Shown here one piece after another: positions 1-8,618 of a DNA stretch of 64,000 bases. The position numbers and the translations under genes were made by a program. The number at the start of each line of letters is the position of its first letter. Positions within the stretch are counted from its first letter, which is position 1. Under the pieces are notes generated by a model. It was given only the letters and a program-made list of their open reading frames with translations, did no database searches and had not been told where the DNA came from. Source of the DNA: Streptomyces bicolor (lineage in GTDB: Bacteria; Actinomycetota; Actinomycetes; Streptomycetales; Streptomycetaceae); the NCBI RefSeq assembly GCF_000719285.1, contig NZ_JOFS01000009.1, positions 124,001 to 188,000 of the forward strand. The letters run 5' to 3'.

Positions 1-159
1 TTCGAGTTCGTCGAGATCCCGGTGGATGGTCATCAGGCTCACCCCGAACCGCTCGGCCAGCTCGGCGGCCGTCGCCGACCCGTCGGCGAGGACCTGCTCG
101 GCCATGGCGGCCTGGCGGGCGGCGGGGCCCTGCTGTGCGCTGTTCATTGCCCGGTTCAC
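1..159 (-). CDS. DeoR-family transcriptional regulator, N-terminal part (cut by window edge)
   Basis: Only the first ~53 codons are present; the gene continues beyond base 1. The visible part is a DeoR-type winged helix-turn-helix: a short N-terminus, then the recognisable AELAERFGVSLMTIHRDL segment. The GTG at 159-157 overlaps the TGA of the preceding ABC ATPase gene as GTGA, so the two are probably translationally coupled. An in-frame ATG at 147 is the alternative start. DeoR proteins usually repress sugar genes and are relieved by a phosphorylated sugar. Being last in the ABC-importer operon and opposite a sugar kinase, this is the likely local regulator; that role is inferred. Confidence 0.8.
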   Translation of the reverse strand, partial: MNRAMNSAQQGPAARQAAMAEQVLADGSATAAELAERFGVSLMTIHRDLDELE

Positions 160-1241
160 TGTCCGATCCTTCGTCCTGGACGCTCCGGCCGGTCGGCCTC
201 GAACAGGAGCAGGTTCTCAGGCCGGACCGACAGCCGTACCGGATCGTCGGGACGCAGCCCCGCCGTGTCGCCGCGCGGGGCGACCAGGGACACATGCTGC
301 TCGCCGAGCCGGACGGTGACCTCGACGGACCGGCCGAGCACCTCGGTGACGTAGACCGTGCCGGCGAGTTCATGGCCGGAGCTCTCGCCGAGGGTGAGGT
401 CGCGGGGCCGGACGCCGATCAGGACCTGCGTGCCGGGGGCCGCCTCGGCGCGGATCGGCAGCTCGACCTCGCCGTCCGCGGAACGGAAACCGCCGTCGGC
501 GGCGATCGTCCCCGGCAGCAGGTTGATCCGGGGCCGCCCGAAAGCCCGCGCCACCTCCGTGTCGTACGGCCGGTACCAGATCTCCTCCCGCGTCCCCGTC
601 TGCACGATCCGCCCGTCCCGGATCACCCCGATCCGGTCGCCGAGCGCCAGTGCCTCGACGGAGTCGTGGGTGACGTAGAGGGTCGTGGTGCGCCGCACCG
701 CACCGATCGCCTTCAGCTCGGCCCGCATCTGCTGGCGCAGCTTGGCGTCGAGGTGGGACAAGGGCTCATCGAGGAGGAAGGCGCGGGCGGGCCGGACCAG
801 GACGCGGCCGAGGGCGACGCGCTGGCGCTGGCCGTTGGACAGCCGGCCGACCGGGCGGTCCAGCAGGGCGGAGATGCCGAGGAGTTCGGCGATCTCGCCG
901 ATCCGCTCCCGGGCCTGCGCGGCGGGCAGGCGGTGGCGTGGGGAGCGCAGCGGCGAGGCCAGGTTGTCGTAGGCCGACTTGTGCGGATAGAGGGCGTAGC
1001 TCTCGAAGCACATCGCCACGCCACGGTCGTACGGCTCGACACCGCGCATGTCCCTGCCGTCGAGCTCGACCGTGCCGGCGTCGGGGGTCTCCAGCCCGGC
1101 GACGGTCTTCAGGGTGGTGGTCTTGCCGGCGCCCGATGGGCCGAGCAGGCAGAAGAACTCGCCCTCCCGGACGTCCAGTTCCAGGTCGTCGAGTGCGGTG
1201 ACCTTGCCGTAGGTCTTGCGGACGCCGGACAGACGGATCAC
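156..1241 (-). CDS. Carbohydrate ABC transporter ATP-binding protein (MalK/UgpC type)
   Basis: The 361-residue product is the cytoplasmic ATPase of a sugar importer. Walker A is GPSGAGKT near residue 38, the signature is LSNGQRQR (Asn where most have Gly), and Walker B with D-loop is AFLLDEPLSHLD. A C-terminal TOBE-like regulatory region of about 120 residues follows, and the length fits the MalK/UgpC group. The GTG start at 1241 overlaps the TGA of the upstream permease gene (GTGA), and its own stop overlaps the regulator gene. It works with the two permeases and the lipoprotein encoded just upstream. The transported sugar cannot be read from the sequence. Confidence 0.92.
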   Translation of the reverse strand: MIRLSGVRKTYGKVTALDDLELDVREGEFFCLLGPSGAGKTTTLKTVAGLETPDAGTVELDGRDMRGVEPYDRGVAMCFESYALYPHKSAYDNLASPLRSPRHRLPAAQARERIGEIAELLGISALLDRPVGRLSNGQRQRVALGRVLVRPARAFLLDEPLSHLDAKLRQQMRAELKAIGAVRRTTTLYVTHDSVEALALGDRIGVIRDGRIVQTGTREEIWYRPYDTEVARAFGRPRINLLPGTIAADGGFRSADGEVELPIRAEAAPGTQVLIGVRPRDLTLGESSGHELAGTVYVTEVLGRSVEVTVRLGEQHVSLVAPRGDTAGLRPDDPVRLSVRPENLLLFEADRPERPGRRIGQ

Positions 1242-2068
1242 GACTTCACCGCCCCGAACGACAGGCCGCGCACCAGATACCGCTGGATGGTGAGGGCCAG
1301 CAGCAGCGGCGGTACGACGGAGACCAGCGCGGCGGCGGCCGTGAGGTTGTACTTGGGCCGGTCCCCGCCGAGGAAGGACAGCGCACCCACGGTCACGGTC
1401 TGGGCCTCGTTGGAGGTCAGGATGAGAGGGAAGACGAAGTTGTTCCAGGCGAAGATGAAGGCGAGCAGCGATACGGCCGCCACCCCCGGCTTGACCAGCG
1501 GCAGCGCCACCCTCACGAACGCCTGCTTGCGCGTGTAGCCGTCCAGCAGCGCCGCCTGTTCCAGTTCGGGCGTGAGATCGGCGAAGTACGACCGCATGAT
1601 CCACACGATCAGCGGCAGGGTGACGAGCTGGAGCACCCACACCATGCCGACGTACGTGTCGAACAGTCCGAGCTTCTGGTACAGCACGAACAGCGGGATG
1701 ATCACGGTCAGTTCGGGCGCGAACCGGAACGACAGCAGCGTGAACATCAGGTTCTCGGAGCCCTTGAACCGCCAGCGCGCCGACGCGTACGCCGCCGGAA
1801 GACCGACGATCAGCGAGAGGGCCACCGCGCCCAGCGACACCACCAGGCTGTTGACGAAGAACCGCACGAACGGGATGCCCTCGCTGTCGCCGAGGACGGT
1901 GCGGTAGCCGTCGAGGGTGGGGGAGAACGAGAAGTAGGTGGAGAAGAGTTCGTTCGTCGGCTTCAGCGACAGGATCACCATCCAGGCGATCGGGAACAGC
2001 GCGAAGAGGAAATAGAGGATGAGGGCGGCGTCCGCCAGCCACCCCAACAGCCGTTTCCTGAACATCAT
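1238..2068 (-). CDS. Carbohydrate ABC transporter permease (MalG/LacG type)
   Basis: A 276-residue inner-membrane permease with about six hydrophobic segments, beginning with a long one near residues 12-32. The permease-ATPase contact loop (EAA motif) is visible as the LEQAALLDGYTRKQAF region. The ATG at 2068 overlaps the TGA of the other permease gene (ATGA), and its stop overlaps the ATPase start, so the operon is tightly coupled. It pairs with the MalF-type permease as a heterodimer. A 570-residue open frame exists here only because the preceding, differently framed stretch stays open; the chosen start is where family similarity begins. Confidence 0.92.
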   Translation of the reverse strand: MMFRKRLLGWLADAALILYFLFALFPIAWMVILSLKPTNELFSTYFSFSPTLDGYRTVLGDSEGIPFVRFFVNSLVVSLGAVALSLIVGLPAAYASARWRFKGSENLMFTLLSFRFAPELTVIIPLFVLYQKLGLFDTYVGMVWVLQLVTLPLIVWIMRSYFADLTPELEQAALLDGYTRKQAFVRVALPLVKPGVAAVSLLAFIFAWNNFVFPLILTSNEAQTVTVGALSFLGGDRPKYNLTAAAALVSVVPPLLLALTIQRYLVRGLSFGAVKS

Positions 2069-2952
2069 TTGGCAGCCACCTCCGCCGCCTTCCGCTGGAT
2101 CTTCCCCAGGTGCTTCACCAGCACCATCGCGGCGAGATACACCACGGCCCAGAGCACGATCGTGTAGCTGATGCCGAACGAGTACCGCTGGAAGCGGATC
2201 GCCTCCAGATAGGCCCGGATCTGCAGGACGACGGTCGAGTCGCCCGGGCCGCCCTCCGTCAGGGCGTAGATGATGTCGAACACCTTCAGCGAGTCCATGA
2301 ACCGGAAGATCACCGCGACGAGGACGTACGGCCACAGCATCGGCAGCGTCAGCCGCCGGAAGGTGTACCACCAGCCCGCTCCGTCGACGGCCGCCGCCTC
2401 GAAGGGGGAGGTGGGGAGTGACCGCAGCCCGGCGAGGGCGAGGATCGCCACGAACGGGGTGTAGACCCACACGTCCACGGCGATCGACGACAGCAGGGCG
2501 CCGGTCGGGGTGTCCGTCCACTGGACTCCGCCCAGTCCGAAGGGTCTGAGCAGGTAGTTCACGACCCCGACCGACGGCTGGAGCATCAGCTTCCAGATGA
2601 TCGCCGCGATCACCGGGGCGATCATCAGCGGCAGGATCAGGATCTTCTCCAGGATCCGCCCGACGATCGTCGACCGGTGCAGCAGCAGGGCCACGGCGAC
2701 TCCCAGCACCGTCTCCACGGCGGCGGCCCCGACCGCGTACAGCACCGTCACCCACGCCGAGTTCCAGAAGGCCTCCTGCGTGAACACGGTCTCGTAGTTC
2801 TCGAACCGCACCATGTCCGGCTGCGGTTTGCTCGCCGAGAAGTCGAACAGCGTGTAGTACAGGCCGAGCCCGAACGGATAGAGGATCCCGCAGGTCAGCA
2901 GCAGGGCGGGGACGATCAGGACGTACGGGCGAAGGGCGAGCCGCCATCCCAT
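2065..2952 (-). CDS. Carbohydrate ABC transporter permease (MalF/UgpA type)
   Basis: A 295-residue membrane protein with roughly six transmembrane segments, the first near residues 10-32. The EAA-type loop is seen as SPFEAAAVDGAGWW followed by a Pro-rich cytoplasmic segment. The start is set at the ATG at 2952, five bases after the stop of the lipoprotein gene; a longer open frame would overlap that gene. Gene order (lipoprotein, MalF-type, MalG-type, ATPase, regulator) is the standard layout of Streptomyces sugar importers. Confidence 0.9.
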   Translation of the reverse strand: MGWRLALRPYVLIVPALLLTCGILYPFGLGLYYTLFDFSASKPQPDMVRFENYETVFTQEAFWNSAWVTVLYAVGAAAVETVLGVAVALLLHRSTIVGRILEKILILPLMIAPVIAAIIWKLMLQPSVGVVNYLLRPFGLGGVQWTDTPTGALLSSIAVDVWVYTPFVAILALAGLRSLPTSPFEAAAVDGAGWWYTFRRLTLPMLWPYVLVAVIFRFMDSLKVFDIIYALTEGGPGDSTVVLQIRAYLEAIRFQRYSFGISYTIVLWAVVYLAAMVLVKHLGKIQRKAAEVAAK

Positions 2953-2956
2953 CGGG

Positions 2957-4378
2957 CTAGCCCACCTTGTCGGCGAGATCGCCCGCCAGCCCGTCCAGCA
3001 CCGACTCGGCACCCTTGCCGCCGTAGATCTCCTGGAGGGCGGCGGCCCAGCTGGTGGTGGCGTCGAAGAACTGGGCCTGCGGGGTGAACTGGATCTTCGT
3101 CTGGTCGACGACGGTCTCGAAGGTCTCGATGAAGCCGGGGAGGTTCCTCATCTTGTTCTTGTAGGCGGCGTCATCGGCGATCGATTGGCGCACCGGGTCG
3201 ATGTGGTTGTGCGTGATCGCGCTCTTGCGCAGGTGCTCCTTGCCGGTCGCCCACTGCAGGAACAGCCAACTGGCGCTCTTCTTCTTGCTCTTGGCGTTCA
3301 TGCCGAGCGACCAGATCCACATGTTGGTGGCGAGCGACCCGTCCGGCCCCTTCGGTCCGGGGTGGAAGGCGATCTTCCCGGAGGCGGGACTCGCCCCCTC
3401 CACGGCCTGGAAGTAGGCGGCCGTGTCCGCGTCGAACAGCATCCCGGCCTTCTTCGCGCCGAGGTCGCTGGAGCACTGGTACCAGGTGTACGACGTCCAG
3501 GACGGCGGCCCGCCCTGCTTGACCATGCCGGCCCAGTCCTCGGTGAAGGCGACGGCCTCCGGGGTGTTCATGGCGGGTGTGAGCTTCCCGCCCTCGACCG
3601 TGAAGTCCTTGAGCCCGTTGCGCGCGTACATGGTCATGAAGCCCGGGTGGATGGTGGCCCAGCTCCGGGACCCGCGTACGGCGATCCCGTACATGCCGTC
3701 GAAACCGGCACCGGGCGCTTTCTGCTTGATGGTCCCGGCGATCTCACGCAGCTCGTCGAAGGTCTCCGCGGGTTTCAGGCCGAGCCGCTTGAAGACATCC
3801 GTGTTGTAGGCGACGACGTTCGTCTCCCAGCCCCACGGCAGCGCGTACTGCCCGCCCTGCCCGAGCGGCGCGCCCGCCTTCAGGGACCACTGGTCGGCCT
3901 GGAGGAGGTTCGGGAAGAAGTCGGCCTGGTCCCATTCGGCGCCGGTGGCCGAGGAGTTGCGCATCCAGGGGCCGAGGTCCTCCAGCCAGCCCGGCGGTCC
4001 GTACTGCCAGACCATGTACGCGCCGAGCATGAAGACGTCGTACGAGGCGCGTCCGCTGGACAGGTCGACGGTGAGCTTGTCGAAGTAGTTGTCCTCGGGG
4101 AAGACGTCGTACTCGACCTTGATGCCGGTCTTCTCGGTGAAGGCCTTCAGGTCGGCGACCAGGGCGTCCGTGTACGGGTGCTTGTTGAGCAGCGCCTTGA
4201 CGGTCGTGCCCTTCTCGCGCTGCCAGTCGAAGGAGCCGGTGACGTCGTCCGCCGCCGAGCCGTCGCTCTTGCTGTCGTCACCGCCGAACCCGGCACCGCA
4301 GGCGGAGAGGAGGGGGGTGGCGGCGAGGGCGGCGCTCAGTGCCAGGAAACGTCGGCGGTCGTGCACGTGCGTGTCCAT
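2957..4378 (-). CDS. Extracellular sugar-binding lipoprotein of ABC importer
   Basis: A 473-residue solute-binding protein. The N-terminus has a double-arginine stretch (DRRRFLALS), a hydrophobic core and a lipobox LSAC with the modified cysteine at residue 27, so it is exported, possibly by Tat, and anchored in the outer face of the membrane. The rest looks like a family 1 (MalE/UgpB-like) binding protein, including the AFTEKTGIKVEYDVFPED region. It leads the operon and should deliver substrate to the two permeases. The ligand is unknown; the nearby FGGY kinase points to a monosaccharide or polyol. Confidence 0.9.
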   Translation of the reverse strand: MDTHVHDRRRFLALSAALAATPLLSACGAGFGGDDSKSDGSAADDVTGSFDWQREKGTTVKALLNKHPYTDALVADLKAFTEKTGIKVEYDVFPEDNYFDKLTVDLSSGRASYDVFMLGAYMVWQYGPPGWLEDLGPWMRNSSATGAEWDQADFFPNLLQADQWSLKAGAPLGQGGQYALPWGWETNVVAYNTDVFKRLGLKPAETFDELREIAGTIKQKAPGAGFDGMYGIAVRGSRSWATIHPGFMTMYARNGLKDFTVEGGKLTPAMNTPEAVAFTEDWAGMVKQGGPPSWTSYTWYQCSSDLGAKKAGMLFDADTAAYFQAVEGASPASGKIAFHPGPKGPDGSLATNMWIWSLGMNAKSKKKSASWLFLQWATGKEHLRKSAITHNHIDPVRQSIADDAAYKNKMRNLPGFIETFETVVDQTKIQFTPQAQFFDATTSWAAALQEIYGGKGAESVLDGLAGDLADKVG

Positions 4379-4416
4379 CCGTGACCTCCACGTGGGGCTG
4401 GGTCCGGTGCTCGGGG

Positions 4417-4443
4417 GTTAACACGGCGAGTCGACTCGCTAAC
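4417..4443. promoter_or_regulatory. Palindromic operator candidate between sugar importer and kinase
   Basis: A perfect 14-bp palindrome GCGAGTCGACTCGC (4426-4439) is framed by GTTA on the left and TAAC on the right. It lies about 40 bp upstream of the lipoprotein gene in the 218-bp divergent spacer. Placement and symmetry suit a shared operator for the DeoR-type regulator encoded in the same locus; binding is inferred. A second small inverted repeat, GTGAAGTTCAC (4508-4518), lies closer to the kinase gene. Confidence 0.5.
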
Positions 4444-4596
4444 CGAGGGTGGAACGGCGGAAGTTGGGCGTCAATCCCTCGCGCAAGGGAAAATCTCAGG
4501 GCAGAGTGTGAAGTTCACGGATCGAGATGTGCGGGAGCGAGCCGGAGGGGCAGAAAGCGCCCCGGAGGCGAACGACCAAAAGGGCGGGAGGTCCGG

Positions 4597-6057
4597 ATGG
4601 AGCAGGACCAGGAGGCATGGCTCGGGATCGACCTGGGCACCCAGAGCGTCCGCGTACTGCTGGTCACCGGGGACGGCACGGTCCTCGGCAGCGGCTCGGC
4701 GCCCCTCGGCGGGCGGCGGGACGGTGTGCGGCACGAGCAGGATCCGGCCGAGTGGTGGGACGGGCTGTGCGCGGCGTCCCGGTCCGCGCTCGGCTCCTTG
4801 AGGGGCGTGCCGGTCGGCGGGCTCGCCGTGTGCGGGACGTCCGGGACCGTGCTGCTGACGGACGGGGCAGGGCGGCCGATGAGCCCCGCGTTGATGTACG
4901 ACGACGGGCGCGCGACGGCTCAGGCGGCGCGGGCGCGGATGGCGGGGATCGGCGTGCAGGACACCTGGGCGCTGCCCAAGCTGCTCTGGCTGACCGAGAA
5001 CTTCGGCCACGGCCGGGTCACCCACCAGCCGGACCTGATCGTCTCCCTCCTCACCGGCGAGCTGCCCCCGGCCGACTCCAGCCACGCCCTCAAGACCGGC
5101 TACGACCTGGAGCGCGACGCCTGGCCGGCCATGCTGCCCCGCCTCGGCCTGCCCGACACGGCGATCCCGGACGTCGTCCGCCCCGGCACCCCCCTCGGCG
5201 AGGTCTCCGCGACCGCCGCCGAGGCCACCGGCATCCCCGCCGGCACGCCCGTCATCGCCGGCATGACCGACGGCTGCGCGGCACAGATCGCCTCCGCCGC
5301 GCTGCGCCCCGGCTCCTGGAACTCGGTGCTCGGCACCACGCTGGTCCTCAAGGGCGCGGCCCCGGTCCCGGTCCGGGACCCGACCGGCGTGGTCTACAAC
5401 CACCGTGCGCCGGACGGGAGTTGGCTGCCCGGCGGTGCCTCCAGCGTGGGCGCGGGCGTGCTCACGGCGGCGTTCCCGGGCGCGGATCCTTCGGCCATGG
5501 ACGCGAGGGCCGCCGCGTACGAGCCGTCGGGGGCGATCACGTACCCCCTGGTGTCACCCGGGGAACGCTTCCCGTTCCTGGCCCCCGACGCCTCCGCAAT
5601 CGTCCTCGGCGAACCGGAGGCGGACGCCGACCTGTGGGCCGCGCTCCTCCAGGGCGTCGCCTTCACGGAACGCCTGTGCCTGGACTACCTGCACCACCTC
5701 GGCGCCCCCCTCGACGGCCCCCTCACCTTCACGGGCGGCGCCGCCCGCAGCCCGTACTGGAACCAACTGCGCGCCGATGTCCTGGGCCGCCCGGCGAGGG
5801 TGCCGCAGCAGACGGAACCCGCCCTGGGGATGGCCGCGCTGGCGGCGTACGGCGCGGGCGCGGCGCCGGGCCTGCCGGAGGCCGCGGAGGCCATGGCCCA
5901 CATCGCCACGACGATCGAACCCCGCCCCGACCGCACGACGCGCTTCGCGGAACCGTACGCCCGTCTGATCGACGAACTCGCCACTCGAGGCTGGCTGCCG
6001 CCATCGGTGGCGGCGCACGCGCATGCGCGCCTCGACATGGATACGTCGGCTCCATGA
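4597..6057 (+). CDS. FGGY-family carbohydrate kinase (xylulokinase-like)
   Basis: A 486-residue cytoplasmic sugar kinase that should phosphorylate the imported sugar with ATP. The N-terminal phosphate-binding loop is GIDLGTQSVRVLL; the second domain has the MTDGCAAQ and GTTLVLKG segments and the C-terminal TGGAARSPYWNQLRADVLG motif typical of FGGY kinases. The ATG at 4597 follows a good ribosome site (GGGAGG); the frame is open farther upstream but without kinase similarity. It is divergent from the importer operon and shares its control region. The nearest families are xylulokinase and related pentulose or polyol kinases; the substrate is not certain. Confidence 0.9.
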   Translation: MEQDQEAWLGIDLGTQSVRVLLVTGDGTVLGSGSAPLGGRRDGVRHEQDPAEWWDGLCAASRSALGSLRGVPVGGLAVCGTSGTVLLTDGAGRPMSPALMYDDGRATAQAARARMAGIGVQDTWALPKLLWLTENFGHGRVTHQPDLIVSLLTGELPPADSSHALKTGYDLERDAWPAMLPRLGLPDTAIPDVVRPGTPLGEVSATAAEATGIPAGTPVIAGMTDGCAAQIASAALRPGSWNSVLGTTLVLKGAAPVPVRDPTGVVYNHRAPDGSWLPGGASSVGAGVLTAAFPGADPSAMDARAAAYEPSGAITYPLVSPGERFPFLAPDASAIVLGEPEADADLWAALLQGVAFTERLCLDYLHHLGAPLDGPLTFTGGAARSPYWNQLRADVLGRPARVPQQTEPALGMAALAAYGAGAAPGLPEAAEAMAHIATTIEPRPDRTTRFAEPYARLIDELATRGWLPPSVAAHAHARLDMDTSAP

Positions 6058-6087
6058 GCCCACCAGCTCGGGGCCTTGGGTTCGATG

Positions 6088-6165
6088 GCGGCTGCGGGTG
6101 GTATGTGGCTGGTCGCGCCCACGCGGCGGAGCCGGATATGTCACAGCCCCGCGCCCCTTGGGGTG
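6088..6165. repeat. Dispersed Streptomyces-type intergenic repeat, family B
   Basis: A stretch containing GGCGGCTGCGGGTGG, TGGCTGGTCGCGCCC, GCGGCGGAGCCG and CAGCCCCGCGCCCC. Related copies occur at 34054-34136 (reverse orientation) and, shorter, at 41473-41562. It fills the 255-bp gap between the sugar kinase and the phosphatase, where no other feature is visible. Confidence 0.7.
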
Positions 6166-6312
6166 CTGCAGCGCTGTCGGCTGTTCAACCCGCCCAGCCT
6201 GCGGGCAGTCGTGCCGCTGGGGCGGCTCCCGACCCACAGAAGGCGGCACCCCGTCAGCGCCGGGCTGCGCGACCCCCCGACCTCAGCCCTCACGCCGAGT
6301 ACTGGACAGCCG

Positions 6313-6942
6313 ATGACCACAGCCACGACCCTCCTCCTCGCCCGCCACGGCCAAACCACCTGGCACGCCGAGAACCGCTACGCCGGCATCAGCGACATCC
6401 CGCTCACCGACACGGGCCGAGCCCAGGCCGACGCCCTCGCCCGCTGGGCCGCCGCCCACCCGGTCGACGCGATCTGGACGTCCCCCCTCTCCCGTGCCGT
6501 CGCCACCGCAGAACCCGCCTGCCGCGCCCTCGGCCTCACCCCGCACCGCGACCCCGACCTCCGCGAATGCGACTTCGGCGTGCTGGAGGGCCGTACGCTC
6601 GCGGAGTTCGAAGCGGAGAACCCGACGGCCGCGGAGGCGTTCCGCACAGACCCGGTGGCCAACCCGTTCCCTCAGGCCGAGGACCCCGTCGCCGCCGCCG
6701 AACGTGGCGCCGCCGCCCTGCGCCGCATCGCCGCGGCCCACCCCGGCGCACGCGTCCTCGTCGTCGCCCACAACACCCTGTTCCGTCTGGTGCTGTGCAC
6801 GCTGCTGTCCATCCCGGCGAGGGAGTACCGCAGAGTGTTCCCGAAGTTGCGCAACGTGGCGATCAGCGAACTCCGCATGAACCCCGACGGATCCGCCGCA
6901 CTTCTCTCCCTCAATGTGCCCTGCGAGCCCGACCTGCCGTAG
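6313..6942 (+). CDS. Histidine phosphatase family protein (phosphoglycerate mutase-like)
   Basis: A 209-residue cytoplasmic phosphatase. The catalytic RHG motif is at residues 10-12 (LLLARHGQT), with an Arg-containing SPLSRAVATAE segment, a Glu in the RECDFG region and a second catalytic His in VVAHNTLFR. The start is the ATG where family similarity begins; an upstream frame runs through the intergenic repeat and is not coding. It lies on the same strand as the sugar kinase and could remove phosphate from a sugar phosphate, but the family is broad and the substrate is unknown. Confidence 0.85.
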   Translation: MTTATTLLLARHGQTTWHAENRYAGISDIPLTDTGRAQADALARWAAAHPVDAIWTSPLSRAVATAEPACRALGLTPHRDPDLRECDFGVLEGRTLAEFEAENPTAAEAFRTDPVANPFPQAEDPVAAAERGAAALRRIAAAHPGARVLVVAHNTLFRLVLCTLLSIPAREYRRVFPKLRNVAISELRMNPDGSAALLSLNVPCEPDLP

Positions 6943-6954
6943 CACCATGGGCGC

Positions 6955-7734
6955 ATGACGGAGATCGACACCTCGGTACCGCACTCGGCCCGCATCTGGA
7001 ACTACTGGCTGGGCGGCAAGGACAACTACCCCGTGGACGAGGCGGCCGGCGACGCCTACACCGCCGTCTTCCCCGGCATCGTCACCATCGCCCGCAGCAG
7101 CCGGGCCTTCCTGGGCCGCAGCATCCGGTACCTGGTCGCGGAGGCGGGCGTACGCCAGTTCCTCGACGTCGGCACGGGCCTGCCGACCGTCGACAACACG
7201 CACGAGGTCGCCCAGCGCATGGCCCCCGAGTCGAGGATCGTCTACGTCGACAACGACCCCCTGGTCCTGGCGCACGCCCGTGCCCTCCTCACCTCCACGC
7301 CCGAGGGCGTGACGGCGTACGAGGACCTGAGCCTGTACGAGCCGGAGAAGATCCTTGAAGCGGCCTCGCGCACCCTCGACCTCTCCCGCCCCACGGCCCT
7401 GATCCTCAGCGGCATCCTCGGCCACGTCGCCGACTACGACCAGGCCCGCGACATCGTCCGCGGCCTCCTGGCCGGCCTGCCCTCGGGCAGCTACCTCTCC
7501 CTCAACGAGGGCTCCCGAGGCACCGACCCGGCCTACGAGCAGGCCCAGGACGCCTACAACGAGACCGGCGCCGTCCCGTACTTCCTGCGGCCCGTCGACC
7601 AGATCGCCGGCTACTTCGAGGGCTTGGATCTGGTGGACCCGGGCATCGTCTCCGTCCCCCTCTGGCGCCCCGAGCCGAGCGACGAGGACCCCCGCCCGAT
7701 CGGCCAGCACGGCGGCCTGGGCCGCAAGCCCTGA
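6955..7734 (+). CDS. S-adenosyl methyltransferase family protein (DUF574 type)
   Basis: A 259-residue protein starting with the sequence typical of the large actinomycete DUF574 family, SARIWNYWLGGKDNYPVDEAAG. It has a Rossmann-type SAM-binding segment (FLDVGTGLPT) and an acidic strand end (IVYVDNDPLV). It begins 12 bases after the phosphatase gene and may be co-transcribed. Streptomycetes carry many paralogues, mostly of unknown substrate, and no function beyond probable SAM binding can be given. Confidence 0.88.
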   Translation: MTEIDTSVPHSARIWNYWLGGKDNYPVDEAAGDAYTAVFPGIVTIARSSRAFLGRSIRYLVAEAGVRQFLDVGTGLPTVDNTHEVAQRMAPESRIVYVDNDPLVLAHARALLTSTPEGVTAYEDLSLYEPEKILEAASRTLDLSRPTALILSGILGHVADYDQARDIVRGLLAGLPSGSYLSLNEGSRGTDPAYEQAQDAYNETGAVPYFLRPVDQIAGYFEGLDLVDPGIVSVPLWRPEPSDEDPRPIGQHGGLGRKP

Positions 7735-7754
7735 CGCCCGCTCTCCCGGCAAGG

Positions 7755-7791
7755 GGAAGCCCCCGCGAGTCACGTCCTCGCGGGGGCTTCC
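7755..7791. terminator. Rho-independent-type terminator between convergent genes
   Basis: A perfect 15-bp stem (7755-7769 with 7777-7791) and 7-base loop, followed on the plus strand by TTCTTT. It lies just after the methyltransferase gene and between it and the convergent superoxide dismutase gene, so it may serve both directions. Confidence 0.85.
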
Positions 7792-7860
7792 TTCTTTCCG
7801 CCTGCCGTTCGTGAAGGGTGAGAAGACGATCACGAGGCAGGACGACTCAGGGAAAACGGC

Positions 7861-8502
7861 TCAGGGGGCGAGCAGCAGCACATCGGCACGGGACTTGGCG
7901 GCCTCGTAACGACGGGCGACGTCCTGCCAGTTGACGACCTGCCACATCGCCTCGATGAAGTCGACCTTCTGGTTGCGGTACTGCAGGTAGAAGGCGTGCT
8001 CCCAGGCGTCGAAGACGAGGATCGGCGTCGCGCCCTGCCCGACGTTGCCCTGGTGGTCGTAGACCTGCTCGACGATCAGCCGCCCGCTCAGCGGCTCGTA
8101 CGCGAGCACACCCCAGCCCGAACCCTGCGTGGTCGCGGCGGCCTTGGACAGCTGCGCCTTGAAATGGGCGTACGACCCGAAGGACTCGGCGATGGCGTCC
8201 GCCAGCTCGCCCACCCCGTCGGCGGCGAGCGGCTCGCCACCGCCGTCACCGGTCATGTTGTGCCAGTAGATGCTGTGCAGGATGTGCCCGGACAGATGGA
8301 AGGCCAGGTTCTTCTCCAGGCCGTTGATCGACCCCCACTGCTCCTTGTCCCGCGCCTCCGCGAGCTGCTCCAGGGTGTCGTTGGCGCCCTTCACATAGGC
8401 CGCGTGGTGCTTGTCGTGGTGCAGCTCGATGATCTCGGGGCTGATCACGGGCGCGAGCGCGGAGTAGTCGTAGGGCAGTTCCGGGAGTGTGTAGACGGGC
8501 AT
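7861..8502 (-). CDS. sodF: Superoxide dismutase, Fe/Mn family
   Basis: A 213-residue cytoplasmic enzyme that dismutates superoxide. The N-terminal [11 protein letters not shown] and [13 protein letters not shown] blocks and the C-terminal [12 protein letters not shown] block hold the four metal ligands (His, His, Asp, His). The start is the ATG at 8502. The upstream Nur-type box indicates that the gene is repressed when nickel is plentiful, when the nickel superoxide dismutase replaces it; this is established for Streptomyces sodF and inferred here from the site. Metal choice (Fe or Mn) is assigned from that context rather than from a diagnostic residue. Confidence 0.95.
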   Translation of the reverse strand: MPVYTLPELPYDYSALAPVISPEIIELHHDKHHAAYVKGANDTLEQLAEARDKEQWGSINGLEKNLAFHLSGHILHSIYWHNMTGDGGGEPLAADGVGELADAIAESFGSYAHFKAQLSKAAATTQGSGWGVLAYEPLSGRLIVEQVYDHQGNVGQGATPILVFDAWEHAFYLQYRNQKVDFIEAMWQVVNWQDVARRYEAAKSRADVLLLAP

Positions 8503-8525
8503 GAAGGGTCCCCTCAGAGCTCTTA

Positions 8526-8542
8526 TTGCAAGTAGCTTGCAA
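8526..8542. promoter_or_regulatory. Nur-box-like operator upstream of sodF
   Basis: The site reads TTGCAA, five bases (GTAGC), TTGCAA and lies 24-40 bp upstream of the sodF start codon. It matches the described Nur box (TTGCAA-N5-TTGCAA) of the nickel-responsive Fur-family repressor. Its position so close to the start would block transcription initiation or early elongation. Confidence 0.8.
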
Positions 8543-8559
8543 CAACAAGCTAACAGCAA

Positions 8560-8590
8560 AAAGCCCCCGTGTGGATCACACGGGGGCTTT
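8560..8590 (-). terminator. Terminator of the amino-acid permease gene
   Basis: A 14-bp perfect stem (8560-8573 with 8577-8590) and a 3-base loop. It is bounded by an A/T run and sits 28 bp after the permease stop, before the sodF promoter. Confidence 0.85.
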
Positions 8591-8618
8591 GGTGCCGTCG
8601 CAGCGGTGTCGCGGGGCG

